Positions 44,260 through 56,900 are shown, counted from the stretch's first letter. The stretch: 64,000 bases of DNA from Bradysia coprophila (GCF_014529535.1 NW_023503608.1:6188501-6252500), one strand, 5' to 3'. The notes: generated from the sequence alone by a model not told the origin. Numbers and translations are program-made.

Positions 44260-47200
44260 TATTTAATCATACCAAGATCTGATTTCGAGGCGTTTTTGGC
44301 GTTGTACAAAAATTTGGATGGAATTCTCAAATTTTTGGAACACGTTGCTAGAAATGGTCAACAACAGAAGTAGGGATACAAAAGTAAGCGATTTTCTTGA
44401 ATTGAATTGAATTATTTGTGTTCGACCAAACATTTTCGTTCGATTGATCCCGGGTATTTGTTAACGAAAACGTTGGCGCGAAAGATTCGATTTATTGAAA
44501 GCAATTGGTCATTTACAATTTATGCAAATTCAATTCGACGGACAATTCCGGAAATTCCTCGATGTCATTTTGATGGTATGTTTCAATCATTTTTTTTTTG
44601 CGTTTCTTTTTCGTATTGAGAACGTTCAAAAATCTGAACGGAACAAAAAAAGTATTTACTTTGAGACAAATTGGCTCAATTTTAGATTTTAGAAATTAAA
44701 TTAAGAGAACAAATAATCCCATGTACAATGCAAGCAAGCGGCTGACCACAGTCTCAAATCTCAAATAGTCTTAGAGTTTGGGTGTTGGAAGGTGTTACAG
44801 TGTAGCTTCCTTTATAGCATTCCGCATCAAGCTACATTTGAATTTGTAGCGTTGCTAAAATAGATTGCGGATAACTGAAAACTTTCCAGCAAGAGTGCAC
44901 AAGTGTCGCAGCATAACATCAAATTCCGCCTGCAAGTTCATATATGTGTTTTAGGCAGCTAGATTCCAGTAAAATCATTTTTAAATTCTTCCAACCTTTA
45001 TTTAAAAAAAAACCTTTCTTTGTGTCGCCGTCGTGACTTTCTTTTTTAATTTTCTTCCTTTGTCAAACTTCTAGAGCGTTGAAGTACTTTCGAGACTCTG
45101 ATTTCCAAATTTCTATCGTCAGATTTCCAAATATCTGTCGTCGGACTTCCAAATATTAGGACAATCTCGGTCGTCTACTAGTTAGACCATTACCTACTCC
45201 ATTTTTAGATGCTAAAACTATTTACTTTTCCAATCGACTCAGATCTAACTTCTTTTTAACATTTTGTGATGGTGGTCTTTAATTGTAGAGACGAGTTAAC
45301 GTAGATGCGTAGACAGTATATTGATGACCTATGCTCGTATTTATGGACACTAGAATATTTAACTTTATCTTTAGAAGAGTCTATGCTCTCTATACGATAA
45401 CGTTTGGCTCTCTTTAAAATTCTGACCAGAGCTCATCGCTTATTTTTGTCAGTATCATCATTAATTCATGACTAAATCAATAGCCGTTCCTAATTGGTTA
45501 ATTATTATCAAAGCCACACAAATTTCTTTAAAGTTGGTGGAAACTTCTTCACATGCACACTCAACAGTAACGTAAAATTAACTTAGGCTAAGGACAACAG
45601 TTGTTATAGCAGATATAGTTGCTCAAGGCACTAGAATTTAGAAACTTACCATTGGTCAAAATAGAAATGTTGATGGTGTCATAGCATTCCGTATTTAGCA
45701 GAGTTTCATAAAGAAAAAAAAAAATCTTCCACAATGTTTCGGGTCTCTGATATCTTTTCATAATTGTTTAGTTTTTGGCAGCAAGACTATATATTAGTGT
45801 CTAGTGTGTGCACGTTAGCATTCCATGTTTTTTTTATACACAGTTTTATTTGGACTTTATTATTACTTTAAGCAAATTCTACTTATGTTTAATTCGATGA
45901 AAAAAAATTATTTACAAAAAAAATCTTATAAATTTATAGAGTTGAAAATTGAAATGAGAATAAATAAATATTGTTAACAATGTGTGGCTTTCATTCAAGA
46001 CAACAGCTATGATGACAAAAATGTAAAATTAATTTTTACGAAATAAAACTTCTCTGTACCCTCGCGCCTTTAAATACACTTCACAACGAACTTTCAGATC
46101 TGCTTGTATAAGTAAAACTACAGGGGACGTCAGTGAATGAATTTGTTTGAGCTGTTTTTCGGGACCACCTGAAACCACTGAGGACGACCCATATAAATAA
46201 AAGTACTGATACTTGTTTATACAGGTGAAATAGTTACACGCGCGAGCGGTATTGTAAAACCGTATAACGACATACGAACAGTTTTGTTTCTATGAGGGTA
46301 CCAGCTGAAGAAAACTCATGTCTAAATTTCACTGACGTCTCCTATTCTGCGTGAACGTGAAATTTACATACATCGACATCGAGGTGGAGCACAAAGTATT
46401 ACGGAAAATCTCTGTAAAATGATGTGTGATCTTCGCATAGACATCTAGAGCTCGAGATGACTTCTATCTCCGACAAAATATTCTATAATTTTTCTACTTG
46501 CGCCACATAAATTTACCATTCCCCAAAAGTGAACCTGTACTCAAAGAACCCATAATAATTATTTCCATCTGTGACAAGTTTTTTATTTTGTTGGAATGTA
46601 ATTTTTCGCTAGTAAACAATCCCAATTCGCTACTGTTACCGAAATTCGGCGACAGATAACATGATTATTTTCCGGTTCTTTTAAAGATGTTAGAAATAAA
46701 ATCTTCTGAATAAATTGAACTTGAAATTAGTTTTGATTGGAACATTCACAGTGTAACTTCGTATTATTGTGTGTAGTAACTAGTAGGTAGAATTAGTTAT
46801 ATAAGTTCATTAAAATATAATGTTACGACGTTGCGAACTTCTTGGACATGGATACTTTTTAAATTGTTTTCTTCAAGAATTATTCGCGAAGATTATACAA
46901 AATTGAATTGCAGTTATTAACAATGTCTGTTTTAGTTTGCTTGCGCAAACAATTTATAAAAATAGATTAACGTAATCACCTTATCATTTTATAATGTTTG
47001 TTATGCCACCTGCATGCTTCAATGAATTTAATTTTATTTTCCTCACTGCTCCCGCATCCTGAATCGAATTATTATGATTTCCTAAAGGCTACGAGATTTT
47101 TAGACGAGTCCAGTTTTCTATGTTAGTACGATCCCTTGTGTCCTTATCTTATTATTGGCCCCGCATGAAGTGGGCTATTGATTTGTTGTTCGTTTGTGAA

Positions 47201-47605
47201 ATTGTTGAGTAAAACAATGATATGGGAGAGCACGATCAGAGTCAGAGAGGATTACCGAAATTTCACAGAGTGGCTCTAGAGCTTAGAATATATTGGGAAG
47301 TTTCTCGTATTCCCCACAAAAGTACGAAAAATACATTTAATTAGCATTAGAAACATGTCGAACTCTCAAAATTTTAATTTTTGTTTATATGGGAAAAATT
47401 GTACTCACCAGCAATCTTCGCAAACTTAACAACCTTTATCTTATCGCATAACTTTCTTATACGTTTCTGCTCTCATATTCATTGAATATGAATGATCAGA
47501 GTTTAGTAGATGAAACGAACTAAAGACTAGCAATCAAATCTACTAAGCGAGTCGTAGGGTTTAACTTGTGTTATTTATAAAATTTAATCTCAGGACGTCA
47601 TAATC
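44260..47605. other. Patj 3'UTR and intergenic DNA
   Basis: Probable 3'UTR to about 45960. A 22-bp unit (gatttccaaatatctgtcgt) is repeated about 2.7 times at 45100-45159. A small MITE lies at 46132-46343. No gene recognised before 47606. Confidence 0.45.
46132..46343. mobile_element. 212-bp MITE
   Basis: Ends aggggacgtcagtgaa (46132-46147) and ttcactgacgtctcct (46328-46343), 15 of 16 complementary. No coding capacity. Confidence 0.6.
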
Positions 47606-48941
47606 ATGCCGGTGGTCGACCATTTCGAATGTTCTCGTTGTCAAGAACATGTTCCAGCTGATAAATATCAGACAGTATGCCCAACATGTGCAGGTGAACA
47701 ATTGGAGAAAAACCTGATTGAATTAGGTTCTCTAACAAATTCCCAAATATCAAGGTGCACTTTACGTTCGGTACGACGTTGGCAGTCTAAAATTGGCCAA
47801 TCGCCCAGGTCCTAATGCTCCTCAGAGTATGTGGCGTTATGCTGATGTATTGCCAAAAGTTGATCCAGTCACCCTCGGTGAAGGTTGGACTCCTATGCTG
47901 CGTAGTCGTAGATATCCTATTTTTATAAAGGAGGAAGCAACGAATCCAACAGGCAGCTTTAAAGCGCGTGGCATGTCTATGGCTGTGTCTATGGCTCGGT
48001 TTTATGGAATTCAGAAATTGTCCGCTCCATCCGTAATTTGAGTATTGAACTTCACTGATCATGTTTTCACACATAATCATTTACAGGCTGGAAATGCGGC
48101 AGGGGCACTAGCGGCATATTCCGCATCTGCTGGAATCGAGGCCAATATATTTATGCCGAAGGATGTACCTTTTGCAAATTACCTCGAAGGAATTGTGTAT
48201 GGTTCAAATGTTACTCTTGTTGATGGCCTGATTTCGGACTGTGCGCGTATTATGAACGAGAGGAAAGAGAAAGAAGGATGGTTCGATATTAGTACACTGA
48301 AAGAACCATTCCGAGTTGAGGGTAAAAAAACTATGGGCTACGAAGTTGTAGAACAATTAGGTTGGTCATATCCTGATGCCATTTTCTATCCAACTGGGGG
48401 AGGCGTTGGTTTAATAGGGATGTGGAAGGCTTTCGATGAAATGGAGCAATTGGGATGGGTAATATTTTGACTCCTACAAAGTAACTAAAATTTTTCTACT
48501 AAAATGTTCATCACTCTGTAGGTCAGCGGCAAACGGCCAAAAATGATTGCTGTACAATCATCTGGATGTGCTCCGATTGTTCGCGCCTGGAAAGAAGGAG
48601 CTAGCGTTTCGCAAATGTTTGAAAATGCAGAAACATTCGCCGCAGGTCTTCGGGTGCCGAAGCCGTACGGTGATTATATTGTTTTGGACATTGTTCGCAA
48701 ATCAGAAGGAACATGCGTTGATTTGTCGGAAGAGGCTATCCTAGCATCGCTTCTCGATTGGTCACGTAATGAAGGACTTTTGCTTTGTCCTGAAGGGGCA
48801 GCTGCTACCGCTGCATATGATCAACTCATAGCTGAAGGATTTTTGAAAACTACCGATTCGGTTGTCATTTTTAACACTGGCGCCGGTCTTAAGTATACCG
48901 ATATGATTGCTGATGCTATGAAAGTTTGTCGTCCAAAATAA
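47606..48941 (+). CDS. Threonine synthase of bacterial ThrC type, with introns
   Basis: Exons 47606-47693, 47755-48032, 48087-48458 and 48522-48941 join in frame to 385 residues. The N-terminus has a zinc-ribbon-like CSRC...CPTC. Fold-type II PLP landmarks follow: SLGEGWTP-like TLGEGWTPML, NPTGSFKARG with the Schiff-base Lys99, PSAGNAAGALAAY, IFMPKDVP, TLVDGLISDC, GWFDISTLKEPFRVEGKKTMGYE, PTGGGVGLIGMWKAFDEME, GLRVPKP, and VIFNTGAGLKY. Known ThrC converts O-phosphohomoserine to threonine. The gene lies between animal genes. Its introns are 61, 54 and 63 bases with GT/AG ends. Animals are not known to have this pathway; THNSL proteins are only distant relatives. Its acquisition from a bacterium is inference. 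It could use another substrate in the host. AATAAA overlaps the stop codon. Confidence 0.88.
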
Positions 48942-49421
48942 ATTCCTTTTTTTAATTCAACTCGAAGTTTTAATTTTACAAAGTCTGACAACTCAGAAAA
49001 GTTCATTTGAATGTATGTGGTCAGATTGCTGGACACAAAATAGTGGGCATCGAAAAATTCTTTAAATCCTAAAAACACTTGAAGAATTCTAAAAAAATTT
49101 CAATCACAAAAACAATTCCAAATAATATTCACTGCCACAGTGACCATATCCGTAGAAAATATTGACTTTGATACAGGCCTCTGTTCTGCGCCTCAAATGA
49201 CGAAACATGGAAGGATTCTCTATACGTTAAACGAGCCATCAGAACAGTCGGAGCGTTTGCTGCGACTGAGCCCCGTACAAACCCGTATATCTATTGCGTA
49301 CGTGACCCTAGTGCGTCTGTCACCCTACTTTGACCGTAAGCCTATGCGCCGGTTAAAGTAGTTAAAGTAAAATTATTATGTAATGTGTACATCTTAGAAA
49401 TTGCGCATAGCGCAATTACGA

Positions 49422-50823
49422 AGCCCCGTACGACGTTCCTTTCAAATAAAACAAAACTTTCAAATAGCCCTAAAATTTTAATTTATTGAGTATAAATACA
49501 CATAGGCCTAGTATCGGCCTCAGTCCGAGGATCCAAATTTATTTTTTTTTCATCTACATTCTATTCGGCCTTTGATTACCTTCCAAATGAAACAAAAAAT
49601 ACGAAAAACGTATGAAATTTGCTCGAGTTATATGTAAAATACACATAGGGCCCTAGTAGCGGCCTCAGTCCGAGGATCCAAATTTATTTTTTTTTCATCT
49701 ACATTCTATTCGGCCTTTGATTACCTTCCAAATGAAACAAAAAATACGAAAAACGTATGAAATTTGCTCGAGTTATATGTAAAATACACATAGGGCCCTA
49801 GTAGCGGCCTCAGTCCGAGGATCCAAATTTATTTTTTTTTCATCTACATTCTATTCGGCCTTTGATTACCTTCCAAATGACACAAAAATTACGAAAAACG
49901 AATGAAATTTACTCGAGTTCAATGTAAAATACACATAGGGCCCTAATAGTGGCCTTAGTCCAAGGACCCAAATTTAATTTTTTTTTCAACAACTTTCTAT
50001 TCGGCGTTCGATTACCTTCCAAATGACACAAAAATTACGAAAAACGAATGAAATTTACTCGAGTTGTATGTAAAATACACATAGGGCCCTAGTAGCGGCC
50101 TTAGTCCAAGGACCCAAATTTAATTTTTTTTTCAACAACATTCTATTCGGTGTTCGATTATCTTTCAAATGAAACAAAAATTACGAAAAACGGATGAAAT
50201 TTACTCGAGTTGTATGTAAAATACGCATAGGGCCCTAGTAGCGGCCTTAGTCCAAGGACCCAAATTTAATTTTTTTTTTCAACAACATTCTATTCGGTGT
50301 TCGATTATCTTTCAAATGAAACAAAAATTACGAAAAACGAATGAAATTTACTCGAGTTATATGTAAAATACACATAGGGCCCTAGTAGCTTTTCACTTCT
50401 AAGGCCCTAACTCACGGTCCACTCACCCGATTTTAAAACTTTTTTCCTGGATTGGTATTGACAATACCTATCATTTGCCGTGTCATTTACATTTCCATCG
50501 TTTATTTTGCCATAAATATCACCAAAAGACCTTAAATCACTTAGGTGGCCCTAACTCACGAAGGGCCGAACCGAATATGCCCATCTTCGAACTTAGCCTC
50601 ACTATTTTGACTATCTTTCAGGAAAAAAAAAATTTTGAAATCGGATTTGATTTACTCAAGATATCGACGTGACGGACAGACGGACAGACGGCCCAAATTT
50701 TTATTGCGGATTCGTCATCTATGAACATAGGCAAACACTTTGCCCTTACCGTCTGCTTCGAATTCCATCAATTACACACGGCATCGTAATCCTATAAGCC
50801 CCTTCGTACTTCGTACGGGGCTA
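49422..50823. mobile_element. Element with internal 146-bp tandem repeats
   Basis: Ends agccccgtacgacg (49422) and cgtacggggct (50823) are inverted. Between them are about six copies of a 145-147 bp unit, starting near 49498, 49641, 49786, 49931, 50077, 50223 and 50370 (partial). Each contains cacatagggccctagtagcg and tttactcgagtt. The right part has atatcgacgtgacggacaga, a phrase seen in repeats of several arthropods. No transposase. Confidence 0.7.
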
Positions 50824-50829
50824 AAAAGT

Positions 50830-51683
50830 AAATGAGTGTCAGTGTCAAAACGAAATCTAATTAATTTCGTCGATTTTTTTCACCTGTTCGAATAGATGGA
50901 CGCATTCACACATTCGATCTTGAACTCGATAGGAAATTTCAATTAATCATAAACCAAGAAAGTTATCGTAAATTGTCTTTAGTCTTTCACATCACTAGCT
51001 CAAACTAGAATATAGCTAAGTAAGAATACTACGCTACACACACTATATGTAACCAATCACTCTGTTGAAAATAACAAAGAAAACACTCCAATTGTACCAG
51101 TAATGTGGGTGGTAATGTGGCAGGGTAAAGTTTACTCATAAATAACATCTACGACAACCGATTGAAATACATTGTTTTAATAATGCCGACCTTTGCTCAA
51201 TGAGACCAATCTTAATCCACACCAAATCAGGTTCAAAAGTCGATAACAATAAAATGGTAACATTTAGAAAATTGTGTCACTTTTGGTTTTTTTTTCTTCG
51301 GTTTTATAGCATGGGCTTACTAATATCTTATCCATGACATAATAATTCAAGTTGCTTTAAAATTTGACCGACATTGATGACGAACAGTTATGAGTTTTTC
51401 CTTGAATTTTGCTGTTTGTATTTGTCGTGGACGATTGCTGATAAAAATGATTCACTTTGAGAGATCAGAACTGATAAAAAAAATAATCGAAATGGATGCA
51501 ATTTCCATCATTTCTCATGCAACTCGCTTAGTCCCAATCCGAATTTTATCTGATGGCTAATGTTGTATGTAGATACTGTAGATAATGTAGATACTGCAAG
51601 TTGCGGGAGAAATGTGTGCGAACAATTCAGAGCCTTATTATGCAGAGCCACGCAAATGAAGTCAATTTTTTGAGTTTGAGTTT
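50830..51683. other. Non-coding interval
   Basis: AT-rich DNA with no gene or clear repeat recognised. Confidence 0.4.
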
Positions 51684-51880
51684 AACCTGACACAGACGGC
51701 AACATATTAACACTTTTACTATTAACATTACTTCATTTGATCGAAGATTTTCAGAAATTAATTTCAGAAATCTTTTACTTCATATGTTTTGAACATGCTC
51801 TTTGCTATATAAGACCTCATTAGACAGACCTTGTCGTTGATTATTGCTGTCGTTGTCGATAACAGATGACAGCCGTATGT
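51684..51880 (+). mobile_element. MITE family A copy 3
   Basis: Begins aacctgacacagacggcaac and runs to gataacagatgacagccgta. The terminal gacaggtt is missing. Confidence 0.65.
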
Positions 51881-51923
51881 TCATTTTTAGGAAAACTGTG
51901 CAATCCGTTAGAAATTGGGTTAA

Positions 51924-52107
51924 GCAACGCACTGTCTAGCACCGAAGCTGGCTTTGACGTCACTCAAATAGCGGACTGAACCGATCAAAATTGGCTATTC
52001 TTTTTCATACAATGGCTATCAAAAAAAAAAAAATAGTCAACAGGTGTGTTTTTGGCCTTCTAATTGAGTGATGTCAAAGTCAGCTTTGGTGCTTGACAGT
52101 GCGTTGG
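51924..52107. mobile_element. MITE flanked by TTAA, piggyBac-like
   Basis: TTAA at 51920-51923 and 52108-52111. Inverted ends of about 50 bp start gcaacgcactgtctagcacc on the left and ccaacgcactgtcaagcacc on the right complement. TTAA target duplications are the mark of piggyBac-type transposition. No transposase in 184 bp. Confidence 0.7.
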
Positions 52108-52319
52108 TTAAGCCTATCGTGAATGTAGTTCTACATGACCTGGTGCAATCTTGACAAAATTGGTACCTAAACGGAGGCAAGTGTGAATAAATGCCAATCA
52201 CTTACTTAACAGTATCTAACTTTATCATATCGCAAACTCACAAATAAATCGAAAGGATTAACGACGCAATTCTTATCTAATGGTCAGTTTTATCGATAAG
52301 TCCCTAATTTCGATATCTA

Positions 52320-52355
52320 TATAAAAGTTACCGTCTTGGAAACGGGAACTTTAGT
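52320..52355 (+). promoter_or_regulatory. Core promoter of the S1 protease gene
   Basis: TATAAAA at 52320-52326 and a TTAGTT initiator-like site about 32 bases on. Several GATA-type sites (cttatct, cgataag) lie in the 60 bases upstream, as often seen in genes of the insect midgut. Confidence 0.55.
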
Positions 52356-52415
52356 TTGAAAATTTCAACCATCTCAGTCGGTCTCAGGGAAATTGTGCGG
52401 GAATAGTAAATTAAA

Positions 52416-53600
52416 ATGAAATCAGTAATTTTGATATTAGGTGCTATACTGGCGGTATGTGTAGCCCAGAACAATGTTGACTGGGCACAGGTTCGAAGAA
52501 TCCATGAGGCACCTGCCTTCTTCGAAGAATTTCCGTATCTACAGGCGCTGTTCCCAATGTACAATGCGGTCAATTTAAACGAAACTGAAGGTCATACGTC
52601 CACTCGGAATCAGTTCAATTATATCGTGAGTTTGTTATGCAATTTTACTGTAGCAACGAATTTTATAGTTGAAAATAAAAAAAACAGGTTGGATTGGTAT
52701 TGAATACACCAGACAGTACAGGCTTTTGTTCGGGAGCACTTATTTCTACACAATGGATTGTTACAGCCGGACATTGCTTGCACAGAGTAACCACTGGTAT
52801 TGCGGTTTTGGGAGCAAACTCCATTCGTAATAATGGAGAAGCGGGTCAGACGAGGTTATTATTTATAATATATTAACAAATGGAGTACGGAAGTAGATAA
52901 TCGAGACCTTTAACGTAGACAAGCACTTGCTGCTGGAAGCTTTTTCACGCACTCTGGCTGGAATGGCCTAAGACTCACTGATGATGTTGGCTTAGTTCGA
53001 CTTGCGACTGCCGTCGTACCAAACGGTAATTCACATAATCACTTCTACAGAACTTTTTAGTTTTAATTAAAATATTTCGTTTTCAAACTATTGATCTCAG
53101 TGAACGTTGGAATTGTTCGTTTACCTAATATTCGCCAAGTACCAACCACCTACACCAACCAATTAGCAACAACTCCCGGTTGGGGACGTGGATTGTTCTT
53201 AAATGCTACCACAACCGTTTCGTTGCTGTGGCGTCAAACAGTAATAGCACCATCATTGCTTTGCAATTTACAACATGTCGGTTTACTCGAGTCATCACAA
53301 TTATGCGCAGCTCAAGTTCCAGATCCCAATTTAACCAATCATTGTCCAGTAAGTGCTTCATCGTCATATTATTGTAAGTGACTTCTAATCAATCCAGCTA
53401 TCCATTTTTAGAATGAATCTGGCAGCCCTATGGTTGTTGTAGAAGCCGACAATAATCCAACACTTATCGGCATTTCCGCATTTACTTCTGGTCTGGGATG
53501 TAATGGTAATCGGTCGACAATATACCTTCGCATTTCCTTCTACTTGCGGTGGATTCAAGAAGTTAGTGGAATTAATATTGCACAGGATTTCGTTTTTTAA
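52416..53600 (+). CDS. Secreted S1-family serine protease with altered activation site
   Basis: Five exons, 52416-52625, 52688-52854, 52919-53025, 53101-53348 and 53412-53600, give 306 residues. Residues 1-17 form a signal peptide. The catalytic His99 is in VTAGHC, Asp148 in TDDVGLVRL, and Ser247 in NESGSPM, so the triad residues are all there. Two things are unusual. Where zymogens have R-IVGG before the QFPY-like segment, this reads NETEGHTSTRNQFNYIVGL, with no activation cleavage site. The GDSGGP motif is NESGSP, with Asp194 (chymotrypsin numbering) changed to Glu. These two sites normally pair on activation, so the change looks concerted. The protein may be inactive, or activated differently. 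AATAAA at 53647 is the poly(A) signal. Confidence 0.88.
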
Positions 53601-53646
53601 TCTATTGGATCGACTGAATCGGGGATGAAGTAAAAATGATTATTTC

Positions 53647-53652
53647 AATAAA
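53647..53652 (+). terminator. Poly(A) signal of the S1 protease gene
   Basis: AATAAA 46 bases after the stop codon. Confidence 0.6.
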
Positions 53653-53687
53653 TTTGATGCGTCGACTTTGAATTGTTTGTTAGTTTT

Positions 53688-53911
53688 AACATGTTACAGA
53701 CTGACTGCAAACATATGACCAGTATTATTCTCGGGTCTATTACTTCCATCGATCGAAGTATTTCAATTATGTCGATTTCAATCTTGTACTTCAATTTTGT
53801 TGAGCATGCATTTTACTATATCAAGGATCATATTACACAGAGGCCAGAGCTTGTCATTATAATTTTTGTCGTCGGTATCGATAACAGATGAATAGCCGTA
53901 TGTGACAGGTT
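53688..53911 (+). mobile_element. MITE family A copy 4 (both ends present)
   Basis: Left end aacatgttacagactgactg and right end tatgtgacaggtt are inverted. Internal signatures ttgagcatgc, agagcttgtcatta and tatcgataacagatga match the family. This is the best reference copy in the window. Confidence 0.7.
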
Positions 53912-53914
53912 ACA

Positions 53915-56900
53915 GCTCCCTTCGTACTCTCTAGCTATCTGTTCCCTGGTCATCGATCGATTAAACGTTAAGGCGACGCTAAAAGTTCGCCATCACCTTA
54001 TCACTTTGTTCAGCTTACACAATCTCTCATCTAGTTATATACAGCTCAGCGAAGTGAAAATGGAAAATTATACCGACATGCCCAACCTTTTGGCAAGCAT
54101 TTTGTTGTCATTTATAACGATTAAGTCTGTTACTTCTTTAGCCTTAATCATCAGCTGGTGTTCTAAATCAAATCTTTTAATTCTTACTATCTGATAACCT
54201 GACATCTATTTCGATAAAACACCTTCATGGTTGGTAAATGACCACTTCGTAATTTGCAAATGTTCATTTCATGTAACAAAGTTAAAGAATTTGCTGAACG
54301 CAAAACGAGGTGATACAGTTTCGCGTTTCATACATAAGTATTAATGTAACGAAACCTAACTAATAGAGAACCCCTATTGTTTCCATTTCCAGCATTTCAT
54401 TTTTCCATATAATACGAGGTTATCGCTCTTGTATTATTTTGTGTATTTCGGTCATTTCAGTATGAATGCATTCTCAAAAATCGGAGAGAGCGTAACGACG
54501 TAAAAATAAATCGCTCAGTGAGACTATAATACTGGTGGTGTACGGTTCACTCGCGATACATTCATCATTGGTTTTTTTTTTTAAGCAAAAAAAAATCTAA
54601 AATGTCGGATTGTCTCTAAAATTTGTTTCAGTTTCTTTGTACTTCATTGGCATCTGTGAAGTGTTAAGTTGTGATGAAACAATAGACCAATCGGTGAATG
54701 ATGCTCGAAGTCATAGTCTGATCCAGGTGATATGCAATTTGATTGATAATTTCAGCATAAAGAAATTTACAACTAAGTAAACAAAGTGTGTGCGTGCAGC
54801 AAAAGAGGTGAAATTATTACTTATCTTTTACGAGATTTTGTTTTGTGTTGATTTTGCCATAACTGCAAAGTGGTCAAAAGTGTTGTTCTACTTTGAAGTT
54901 TGTTAATTTTTCGAAGATAGAAAATATTATGATTTTTCCTTTCATGTTTTCTTATGTGTAATCAATGTGCGATGTGCGTTTCCATTTGCTAGGATAAACA
55001 TTGCAGACACATATTACACGAAGGATTACACTACATAAAGGAAATCAACCATCGCACAACAACTGCAACATTTCAGGTGAGTGTGTCTCGCCCTGCCCAT
55101 TTTTTACACTTTTGAATACCTTTTACGAATGGCTATATCATCCGTAGTTATTTCTAGAGACGACAAAAATGTAAGCGACGAACTTTAACTAATGAGGTCA
55201 TTAATATCAATCTGTATGGTAAAACTACGAAGTACAAGATTTTCTATTAATCTATCGATAACACTCAGATCAACAGAATAATTTACTTGTAATATGTGCC
55301 TTTATTTCTACAATAATATTTATTATTGCCATAGCACTAACTGATACCAAAATTGATACTTTCGATGTATAAAACTGGTTTGTGATAAGTGTCGTTTGAT
55401 CGTCACATTTTCTACATAAAGTTTTGAATGACCGTGATAGTATTCTTAAGTGAATGTTGGATAATCTTAGACCGATTCTATCAATTTGCAATTATTTTAT
55501 AGCCGTCGTCTGTCATAATTGCTACTGTTCGTTTGTTGTTTATAGGTGTTTTATGGTAGAAATTTTCGGTTTCAGTCTATCATGAAATTTTGCAATTTCG
55601 ATTGCTAAATTCAAATCATTTCAAGTTAAATTTAGACGTTGAAAATTTGTATGAATGTGTTCCACGAGCAGGCTCTTTGTCGATTTCATGATTCACACGA
55701 AATGTAGTTCAGTCTACCTATAAGTATAAAGAAACGTGTAAAAATCACAAAAAAGTTTATGGTGACCACGAGTATTGATACTTTATTATTCGTGTAAATC
55801 TAAATCATGCACATCGAAAGAGAATGTACCCCCCTCAGTATCAGTATGCAATCTAAATGTTTAGTTAATAGTAGATTATGCACCTCTTTCCACATTGTTT
55901 ATTTTGACGATTTGGAAGTTATTTACCGAGCCGAAACCGTGGAACATGATCCAAATTGTCAAAATAAACACTTTAGATAAAGGAAAATAAATTAAATGAT
56001 CGGTAACAGAGCTGTTTACTTTCCCACCTATATGTAAAATGATTATGATAGAAAAGCAGTCTAGGAAATACTAGCATCCTTTTCATCAGATCAGATATCT
56101 GCGTAGAATAATCTGATTTGAATCTGAATTTTACATATTGGCAGCTTTCAGATTCAAATCAATCCCAAATGCTCTGTTCGTACTCTTTCATACATCCTGT
56201 GCTCAATATGACACAAACATTGGACACCTCTTTTTCACATACGAGGAAATTTTCACAGCCAGAAGTACAAATGCATAAATGTATTTCCCTTTCAAGACTC
56301 AACAAGAGGAATATGTGTACTACAAAAGCCTACAGCACTCTAAAATAAACCCGACCTCTTCAGCAATTAATTTAAATAAATCTTGAACTAAAGAAAGTGG
56401 GCCACCCAACGATGTAGAAGTGTTCCGCGTACATTCATCGATCCAAATATAGGCGAAAAATCAAATAATTTCGTTGTTTGTATATAATTTAGTAAAGTCT
56501 AAAATATATATTCATTTGAGTTGCTAATTGTGCGCGGTAGCCCAAGACAAACAATGTCATTCAACTTTACCTTCTTAAGTGAGTGTAAAGTGAGTCATTC
56601 GTAACATTTTATGAGAAAGGTGATTATGTGTGTGGATTTTGTATACAAAATTTCAACTAAAAACATCGCATTTCCCGATCCGATTTTACATCCAAGCTCA
56701 AGTTCATCAAAATAAAAATTTGGTTGTATAACATTTTCAAGGTAATCGAAACAAACAAACATTACAAACTTTACACTGACTGGTTCCGATTGTTGTTTTT
56801 ATTATTATTTTAATTCAAAATATTTTTTTTGTTTAATTTAACGCTAAAAAACAATTTCAAAAAATTAAATGTGATAAATGAACTCTAAAGTAGAGTCTTC

